From Rhizobiales bacterium Ga0077524 (GTDB lineage Bacteria > Pseudomonadota > Alphaproteobacteria > Rhizobiales > Hyphomicrobiaceae), in contig LNDR01000406.1 of assembly GCA_001464755.1 (NCBI GenBank), positions 1-47,327 on the forward strand: a stretch of 47,327 nucleotides of DNA, in the 5' to 3' direction. Positions 41,920 through 47,327 of the stretch are shown in pieces. The translations under genes and the position numbers were made by a program. The notes under the pieces were generated by a model. The model had not been told where the DNA came from and searched no databases. It worked only from the letters and a program-made list of their open reading frames with translations. The stretch's first letter is position 1, and each line of letters begins with the position of its first letter.

Positions 41920-42219
41920 TCACGCCAAGCCGTGCTCGGAGATCAGATCGTAGGCGAGCAGGCGACGCGAGACGAGCCATGGAGCAAGCGTCAGCATCAA
42001 CGCCTGATGTTCTGCGGTGTCAGTGTGGGCTTTCCAAGCCGCCTCGTCGGCGTAGAGCCTGTAGACCAGAAAGCCCGTTGGCTCCAATGGATCTTCCGCA
42101 ACGTCGAACTGGTGGCAGTGATGCCCTTCCAGGGATTGCCGCGCCAGCATCAGGAGGGCCGCGCGCGCCGTGGCGACATGGGCTGGTGCCGCTTCCAGGA
42201 ACTCGACAATCACATACAT
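41920..42219 (-). CDS. Antibiotic biosynthesis monooxygenase (ABM)-domain protein
   Basis: 99 residues. MYVIVEFLEAAPAHVATARAALLMLARQSLEGHHCHQFDVAEDPLEPTGFLVYRLYADEAAWKAHTDTAEHQALM has the order of strands and the F-DV-ED pattern of ABM/YgiN-like quinol monooxygenases, which need no metal or flavin. Dimeric in known relatives. It diverges from the EthD gene by 139 bp and lies next to the caspase-like gene. Substrate unknown. Confidence 0.8.
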   Translation of the reverse strand: MYVIVEFLEAAPAHVATARAALLMLARQSLEGHHCHQFDVAEDPLEPTGFLVYRLYADEAAWKAHTDTAEHQALMLTLAPWLVSRRLLAYDLISEHGLA

Positions 42220-42358
42220 TGCGCGCCTCGTCTCCGATTAGGTTCGCCCTGGCCGAAGAGCCGGTCTCGTGCCTCGGCTTGCCGAGCGACCAACGCTTGC
42301 CTAGCCTCAGCCACGCCATCACGCTGGCCATCCGCCTTATCAGCATCTGGAGTGCGTC

Positions 42359-42691
42359 ATGATCAAGAGCCTCTCGCTTCTCACCCGCAAGCCCGGGATG
42401 ACCGTGGAGGCCTTCCGCAAGGTCTGGCTGGAGGAGCATGCGCCCATGGTACGCTCGGTGCCCGAGGTGCGCCGATACGTGCTCTCCTTCCCGCTCGCCG
42501 AGCCGACGCGCCCCGACGTCCCGACGCCAGAGGTGCGGTGCGACGCCATTGCCGAGCTCTGGTACGCCGACATGGCGTCTTTGCAGAAGGTCGCCGCGAG
42601 CCCCGCCATGAAGCGGGTCACCGACAACGGCGCCAAATATCTAGGCTCGATCAAGACCTTCGTCATGGAGGAGGTGGGCATCATCCGGTGA
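42359..42691 (+). CDS. EthD-domain protein
   Basis: 110 residues: MIKSLSLLTRKPGMTVEAFRKVWLEEHAPMVRSVPEVRRYVLSFPL, then AELWYADMASLQKVAASPAM and FVMEEVGIIR. The LTRKPGM...FRKVWLEEHAP...PEVRRYV pattern is that of the EthD family, small dimeric ferredoxin-like proteins involved in degradation pathways. Together with the ABM gene it forms a pair of dimeric alpha-beta-barrel genes. Converges with the SLC13 gene (14 bp between stops). Confidence 0.85.
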   Translation: MIKSLSLLTRKPGMTVEAFRKVWLEEHAPMVRSVPEVRRYVLSFPLAEPTRPDVPTPEVRCDAIAELWYADMASLQKVAASPAMKRVTDNGAKYLGSIKTFVMEEVGIIR

Positions 42692-42705
42692 CGCCGAGAC
42701 GCGGC

Positions 42706-44520
42706 TCATGGCTGCAGCGGCCAGACCAGCAGGATCATCGGCAGGCCGACTGCGATGACGATCAGTGTCAGCGGTAGACCAAGGCGAGCGTAATCGCCGA
42801 AGCGATACCCTCCGGGACCATAGACCAGCGTGTTGGACTGATGGCCGAACGGCGTGAGAAAATCGCAGCTCGCGCCGATCACGACGGCCATCAGGAAGGG
42901 ATCGATGCTGAGGCCGCTTTTCTTGGCATAGCCGGCGGCGATGGGCCCCATCAGAAGCACCGTGGCGGCATTGTTCAGCACGGGTGTTATGGCGAGTGTC
43001 GCCAGGAGAAAGAACGCCACTGCCACCATCGGAGACCAGCCCTGCGACAGGCTGACGATGGTCGACGCAATCAACTCGGTGCCGCCCGTCTTCTCCAGCG
43101 CTGCCGTGACGGGGATGAGCGCCGCCAGCAGCACAACCACAGGCCAGTCGACGGCGGCATACATATCGTTGAGTGGCATGACACGAAGCACCCCGAGCAG
43201 CACCACTGCCGCCAGGAAAGCGATCGAGACCGGCAACGTGCCTGCTGTCGCGAGGGCCACGGCGCCGAGCATGACCAGCACGGGCAGAAACGCCCTGACC
43301 GGCCGGCCGAGCGAGATCTTCCGCTCGGCGAGCGGCAGGCAGCCGAGTTCCTCCTGCGTCAAGCTCATCGCGTCGAGTTGCCCCTGCAGAACCAGCACGT
43401 CGCCCGCCTCGAAGCGCACGTGCTTGAGGCGGCTGGTCACGCGCTTGCCCTGTCGGCTGACGGCCAGGAGGTTGACGCCGTAGCGCCGGAGACCAATATC
43501 GAAGGCAGACCGGCCGATCAGCGGGGAGCTGGCCATCACGACGACTTCCGCGATGCCGTACCCATCCGAGGTCAATAGCTGCTCGTCCGTCTCCTTCGAA
43601 CCGACCAGCTCGAGCTTGTGCTGATCCACGACGCGCTTCAATGCCGCCGATCCCGCCTCGATAACGAGCACGTCTCCCCGCTGGAGCTTCATCGTGCTCC
43701 ACGGAACGACCCGGCGAACATCCCCGCGGATGACCGCCACCAACGAAACCTCGTTCTCGTCCTCGACCTCCCCCACGGTCTTGGCGATGAGCGATGAGCT
43801 ATTGGTGATCTTCGCCTCGGTGACATAGTCCTCGATCTTGAAGCGGGCGCTCGGAAGCGGCGCGCCGCGCCTGTCTGGGGGCAGAAGACGCCACGCGAAG
43901 GCGAGGTATGCGACGCCCACGCACGCGATCGCTAGACCCACCGGCGCGAAATCAAACATGCCGAAAGGCTCGCCGCCGTGCTCGCGCCGAACGACAGAGA
44001 TCAGTAGATTCGGGGGCGTTCCGATGAGGGTCACCAATCCCCCCAGCAGCGAGCCGAACGCGATCGGCATCAGAACGATGGCCGGCGATCGCCCGGTCCT
44101 TTCGGCAGCGACGATTGCGGCCGGCATGACGACAGCCAGTGCGCCCACGTTGTTCATGAATGCGGAGAGAACGGCAGTCAGGCCCGTCAAGGTCGCCACC
44201 ATGATGCCGGGTGATGTCATGACCGGCTCGGCCGCGCCAATGACACGATCGAGAACGCCAGATTCGCGGATCGCTGCGCTCAGGATCAGGACCAGCACGA
44301 CCGTCACGACGGCGGGGTCGGAAAACCCCGCGAACGCGTCACGTGCCTCGACTACCCCCAGCAACACCGATATCGTCAAGGCGGCGCCGGCCACGAGATC
44401 GTACCGCCAGCGCCCCCAGACGAAAAGCACCAGCGCAACAAGCAAGATGAGCCCAAGCAGGCCCACGGGTGGAATGCCGAGCACGGGTGCGCCCTCCAAG
44501 AGCTTCGGTGCCGAGCCCAC
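42706..44520 (-). CDS. SLC13-family permease with two RCK_C (TrkA-C) domains
   Basis: 604 residues. Hydrophobic halves flank a soluble middle. The first half has GFSDPAVVTVVLVLILSAAIRESGVLDRVI, AFMNNVGALAVVMP and SLLGGLVTLIGTPPNLLIS (helical hairpin of SLC13/ArsB-type carriers). Residues ~215-390 contain two TrkA-C domains (SLVAVIRGDVRRVVPWSTMKLQRGDVLVIEAG and LLAVSRQGKRVTSRLKHVRFEAGDVLVLQG). The second half ends VLNNAATVLLMGPIAAGYAKKSGLSIDPFLMAVVIGASCDFLTPFGHQSN. Known relatives take up sulfate, dicarboxylates or tellurite-like anions with Na+. Start could be a few codons later. Substrate not predictable. Confidence 0.88.
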   Translation of the reverse strand: MGSAPKLLEGAPVLGIPPVGLLGLILLVALVLFVWGRWRYDLVAGAALTISVLLGVVEARDAFAGFSDPAVVTVVLVLILSAAIRESGVLDRVIGAAEPVMTSPGIMVATLTGLTAVLSAFMNNVGALAVVMPAAIVAAERTGRSPAIVLMPIAFGSLLGGLVTLIGTPPNLLISVVRREHGGEPFGMFDFAPVGLAIACVGVAYLAFAWRLLPPDRRGAPLPSARFKIEDYVTEAKITNSSSLIAKTVGEVEDENEVSLVAVIRGDVRRVVPWSTMKLQRGDVLVIEAGSAALKRVVDQHKLELVGSKETDEQLLTSDGYGIAEVVVMASSPLIGRSAFDIGLRRYGVNLLAVSRQGKRVTSRLKHVRFEAGDVLVLQGQLDAMSLTQEELGCLPLAERKISLGRPVRAFLPVLVMLGAVALATAGTLPVSIAFLAAVVLLGVLRVMPLNDMYAAVDWPVVVLLAALIPVTAALEKTGGTELIASTIVSLSQGWSPMVAVAFFLLATLAITPVLNNAATVLLMGPIAAGYAKKSGLSIDPFLMAVVIGASCDFLTPFGHQSNTLVYGPGGYRFGDYARLGLPLTLIVIAVGLPMILLVWPLQP

Positions 44521-44656
44521 TCTCGACCGGCCGACGCGCCGGAACGCTCAGTCGACGCAATCGGTTCCATGGGCGTTGGACACCCTAGGATCGGCCCGCT
44601 AACTTCGTCCCGCTGAGAGCCGTTCGACACAATTCCCGCCGCGACTGGAGAGCCAC

Positions 44657-45781
44657 GTGAAGACGCGCGCCGCCGTCCTCTACGAGATGCAGAAGCCCCG
44701 ACCCTACGCAACATCGCGGCCGCTGGTCATCGAGGAGCTGGAGCTGGCGCCGCCCGGCGATGGCGAGGTGCTGGTCCGGATTCGCGCGGCGGGACTTTGT
44801 CACTCCGACCTCTCGACCATCAACGGCGACCGCCCGCGGCAGATGCCGATGGCGCTCGGTCATGAGGCTGCTGGTGACGTAGTCGAGGTCGGCTCCGGTG
44901 TGAAGGACCTGGCCGTCGGCGATCACGTCATCCTGGTTTTCGTCCCGAGCTGCGGCCATTGCATCCCGTGCGCCGAGGGGCGGCCCGCGCTCTGCGAGCC
45001 GGGCGCAAAGGCGAATGGAGCCGGAACATTGTTGAGCGGCGGCCTGCGCCTGTCCAGAGCCGGCAAAACGATCCATCACCACATCGGAGTGTCGGCGTTT
45101 GCCGACTACGCCGTCGTCGCGCGCGAGAGCGCCATCAGGATCGACCGCTCGCTCCCCTTCGAGGAGGCGGCGCTCTTCGGGTGTGCAGTGATCACGGGCG
45201 CCGGAGCCGTAATCAATACGGCCAAGATGCCGGCGGGCTCGAGCGCCGCCGTCGTCGGCCTCGGCGGCGTCGGCCTGATGTCGATGCTGGCGGCCCGCCT
45301 CTCGGGCGCCCGCACCATCGTCGCCATTGACATGCTGGACGATAAGCTCGCGCTTGCAAGACAACTCGGCGCTACGCATACGGTCAACGCCCGCGACCCG
45401 AATTGTGCCGAGCAGGTGCGAGACCTGACTGGCGGCGGCGTCGACTACGCTTTCGAGATGGCCTCGTCGGTGAAAGCCCTTGAGCTCGCCTACAAGATCA
45501 CGCGCCGCGGAGGCACGACCGTGACCGGGAGCCTACCGCACCCGAGCCACACGATGGCGCTACCCGCGACGAACCTCGTCGCGGAAGAGCGGACCCTGAA
45601 GGGGAGCTACGTGGGAAGCTGTGTACCGCAGCGGGACATTCCACGCTTCATCGCACTCTACCAGCAAGGGCTGCTGCCGGTGGATCGCCTGATGAGCGAG
45701 CGGATTTCACTGAATCAGATCAACGAGGGCTTCGACCGCCTCGCGGACGGCGGCACTGTGCGTCAGATCGTAGTTCCGTAA
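44657..45781 (+). CDS. Zinc-binding alcohol dehydrogenase, MDR superfamily
   Basis: 374 residues, GTG start at 44657 with GGAGAGCC upstream. Catalytic zinc ligands C48 (AGLCHSDLST) and H69/E70 (LGHEAAGDV) and the structural zinc site C99-x2-C102-x2-C105-x7-C113 are present. The Rossmann motif is VVGLGGVGLMSMLAARLSGA, with Asp at the end of beta-2 (VAIDMLDDKL) indicating NAD preference. GSYVGSCVPQRDIPRFIALYQQGLLPVDRL matches class III-like alcohol dehydrogenases. Cytosolic. Divergent from the SLC13 gene by 136 bp. Confidence 0.92.
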   Translation: MKTRAAVLYEMQKPRPYATSRPLVIEELELAPPGDGEVLVRIRAAGLCHSDLSTINGDRPRQMPMALGHEAAGDVVEVGSGVKDLAVGDHVILVFVPSCGHCIPCAEGRPALCEPGAKANGAGTLLSGGLRLSRAGKTIHHHIGVSAFADYAVVARESAIRIDRSLPFEEAALFGCAVITGAGAVINTAKMPAGSSAAVVGLGGVGLMSMLAARLSGARTIVAIDMLDDKLALARQLGATHTVNARDPNCAEQVRDLTGGGVDYAFEMASSVKALELAYKITRRGGTTVTGSLPHPSHTMALPATNLVAEERTLKGSYVGSCVPQRDIPRFIALYQQGLLPVDRLMSERISLNQINEGFDRLADGGTVRQIVVP

Positions 45782-45796
45782 ACTTGCCGCAGGGGC

Positions 45797-46246
45797 TCAC
45801 CCGGCGAGCAGCTCCTTCACGAGAGCGCTCGCCTTGCCCATGTCGACCTCGCCGGCGTGGCGGCTCTTCAATGCGCCCATCACTTTGCCCATGTCCTTGG
45901 GGCCGGAGGCGCCGGTCTCGGCGATCAGCTTGGCTATCAGGTCGCGCGTGGAGGCCTCGTCCAACATCCGCGGCAGATAACCTTCGATGACGACGATCTC
46001 GGCTGCCTCCTTGGCCGCGAGTTCAGGCCTGCGGCCCGCGTTGTATTGCTCGATCGAATCGCGGCGCTGCTTCACCATACGGGTCAGCACGGCGATGATG
46101 CCCGCGTCGTCGATCTCGCCTTTGACCCCTGGCTCCATATCGGCGCTTTTCATGGCCGAGATCATCAGCCTGATCACACCCAGGCGCTCTTTTTCGCCGC
46201 CCCTTAGGGCTGTCTTCATGTCCTCGGTCAGGCGCTGGCGCAGCAT
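45797..46246 (-). CDS. GatB/YqeY domain-containing protein
   Basis: 149 residues. MLRQRLTEDMKTALRGGEKERLGVIRLMISAMKSADME, KQRRDSIEQYNAGRRPELAAKEAAEIVVIEGYLPRML and GASGPKDMGKVMGALKSRHAGEVDMGKASALVKELL match the YqeY family. The YqeY domain resembles the tRNA-binding tail of GatB, but the stand-alone protein's role is not settled. In many alphaproteobacteria it lies beside carA, as here, divergent across 191 bp. Confidence 0.92.
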   Translation of the reverse strand: MLRQRLTEDMKTALRGGEKERLGVIRLMISAMKSADMEPGVKGEIDDAGIIAVLTRMVKQRRDSIEQYNAGRRPELAAKEAAEIVVIEGYLPRMLDEASTRDLIAKLIAETGASGPKDMGKVMGALKSRHAGEVDMGKASALVKELLAG

Positions 46247-46333
46247 CGTGGCCTCCTATCGGGCGTGAGGTGCTAACTTGGTACATACCACTTCGCGCGG
46301 CAACCCATGCGGTCGTTCCCTCCCCATCGGCGT

Positions 46334-46362
46334 TTGACCCGGAAGGCCCCTTCGCATAGGGT
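46334..46362 (+). promoter_or_regulatory. Putative carA promoter
   Basis: TTGACC (46334-46339), 17-bp spacer, TAGGGT (46357-46362) in the divergent gap, 75 bp upstream of the carA start. The -35 is close to consensus; the -10 has only the common 5' TA and the final T. No attenuator hairpin was seen in the leader. Confidence 0.4.
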
Positions 46363-46437
46363 CCGCGGCCAAAACGGGTACCTGCGCCGGTCTGGCTCGA
46401 TCCGCCCGGTGGTACCCCCACAACCCATGGCAAACCG

Positions 46438-47327
46438 ATGTCCGACAGCAAGACGACCTCCGCCTCCGGCGCCTGGGCCGAGGCTCCCACGACGGCGCGC
46501 CTCGTGCTGGCAGACGGCTCCGTGATCGTCGGCGCAGGCCTCGGTGCCACGGGGCATGCCGTGGGCGAAGTGTGCTTCAATACGGCGATCACCGGCTACC
46601 AGGAGATCCTCACGGATCCCTCCTATGCCGGACAGATCATCGTCTTCACATTCCCCCATATCGGCAACGTCGGCACAAACAACGAGGACACCGAAACCTC
46701 GAATCTCGCCTCGCGCTCGGGCGTGCGCGGCGCCGTGCTCAGGGCCGGCGTGACCGAGCCGTCGAACTGGCGCGCTGACAGCCACCTCGACAAGTGGTTG
46801 AAATTGAGAGGCATCATCGCCATTTCCGGCGTCGACACCCGCGCGCTCACCGCTCTGATCCGCGACAGGGGGATGCCGAACGGGGTCATCGCGCATGAGC
46901 CTTCAGGCAAGTTCGACCTGGACATGCTGAAAGCCGAGGCCAAGGCGTGGCCCGGCCTCCTCGGCCTCGATCTCGTTCCCGAGGTGACGAGCGGGCAGAG
47001 CTATGAATGGGACGAGATGCGCTGGGCCTGGGGCAAAGGCTACACACGACAGCAGAGCCCGGACCTGCACGTCGTCGCCATCGACTACGGGCTGAAGCGC
47101 AACATCCTGCGCTGCCTTGCGACAGCCGGATGCCGCATTACCGTGGTGCCGGCAACCACGAAGGCTGAAGATGTCCTGGCCCGCAAGCCAGACGGTGTGT
47201 TCCTGTCGAACGGTCCGGGCGACCCTGCAGCAACCGGCAAATACGCGGTCCCCGAGATCAAGAAGCTGGTTGCGTCCGGTCTCCCGACTTTCGGCATTTG
47301 CCTTGGCCACCAGATGCTGGGCTTGGC
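46438..47327 (+). CDS. carA: Carbamoyl-phosphate synthase small subunit (3' end outside window)
   Basis: 296 residues visible; the frame stays open to the right edge. Start ATG at 46438 ([17 protein letters not shown]). The N-terminal domain shows [52 protein letters not shown] and [25 protein letters not shown]. The class I amidotransferase domain begins [16 protein letters not shown], with [10 protein letters not shown] and the nucleophile Cys in [11 protein letters not shown] at the edge. It supplies ammonia from glutamine to CarB for carbamoyl phosphate in arginine and pyrimidine synthesis. carB would be expected further downstream. Confidence 0.95.
   Translation, partial: MSDSKTTSASGAWAEAPTTARLVLADGSVIVGAGLGATGHAVGEVCFNTAITGYQEILTDPSYAGQIIVFTFPHIGNVGTNNEDTETSNLASRSGVRGAVLRAGVTEPSNWRADSHLDKWLKLRGIIAISGVDTRALTALIRDRGMPNGVIAHEPSGKFDLDMLKAEAKAWPGLLGLDLVPEVTSGQSYEWDEMRWAWGKGYTRQQSPDLHVVAIDYGLKRNILRCLATAGCRITVVPATTKAEDVLARKPDGVFLSNGPGDPAATGKYAVPEIKKLVASGLPTFGICLGHQMLGL

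Noticed and set aside
1-47327. CRISPR arrays or tandem repeat arrays
   Set aside because: No regularly spaced direct repeats were noticed; repeats found are the transposon ends, the target duplication and local stem-loops.

Overview
The window is high-GC, densely packed bacterial chromosome. It is most like an alphaproteobacterium, probably of the Hyphomicrobiales (Rhizobiales). Pointers are the gene repertoire (DctPQM TRAP transporter, luciferase-like oxidoreductases, CaiB/BaiF CoA-transferase, SfsA, GatB/YqeY divergent from carA) and several small membrane or periplasmic proteins of the kind seen in that order. This taxonomic call rests on gene content only. No rRNA, tRNA or CRISPR array was recognised.

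Layout. 1-7.1 kb: 3' part of a molybdopterin-binding/MobA-like fusion gene (cut by the window edge), a PRMT-like methyltransferase, a DHA2-type MFS exporter, a small membrane protein, an AroQ chorismate mutase, a phosphodiesterase-superfamily protein and sfsA. 7.1-11.7 kb: a minus-strand operon dctP-dctQ-dctM-SnoaL-like-LLM oxidoreductase with hairpins in both spacers next to dctQ. 11.9-18.5 kb: a CinA-N-like protein, then an Old Yellow Enzyme, two enoyl-CoA hydratases, a CaiB-type CoA-transferase and a gamma-glutamyltransferase, which look like a CoA-ester catabolic cluster. 18.8-22.7 kb: an AdoMet-decarboxylase-like protein with an intact Ser/His/Cys pattern, an acylphosphatase, an acidic periplasmic protein, and a UvrD/PcrA helicase gene broken by two small deletions. 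22.8-26 kb: a MacAB-like three-gene exporter with 4-bp overlaps. 26-28.8 kb: an SDR, a class I glutamine amidotransferase and a second LLM oxidoreductase.

28.9-33.9 kb is the most unusual stretch. A processive family 2 glycosyltransferase gene is split by a ~3.4-kb IS1595-family transposon with near-perfect terminal inverted repeats and a 9-bp flanking duplication. Besides the DDE transposase, the element carries a two-TM protein of unknown function in AT-richer DNA, a DUF6471-type helix-turn-helix protein divergent from the transposase across two perfect inverted repeats, a small ORF, a hairpin-rich non-coding stretch and a coiled-coil/winged-helix-like protein. Rejoining the flanks restores a continuous 527-residue glycosyltransferase.

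34-47.3 kb: an orphan family 3 solute-binding protein, serB, a membrane protein, a 972-residue alpha-dioxygenase-like haem peroxidase with a small membrane protein beside it, a secreted caspase-fold protein with coiled coil and Cys-rich C-terminus, ABM and EthD small proteins, an SLC13 permease with RCK_C domains, a zinc alcohol dehydrogenase, a YqeY-type protein and the 5' part of carA, cut by the right edge.
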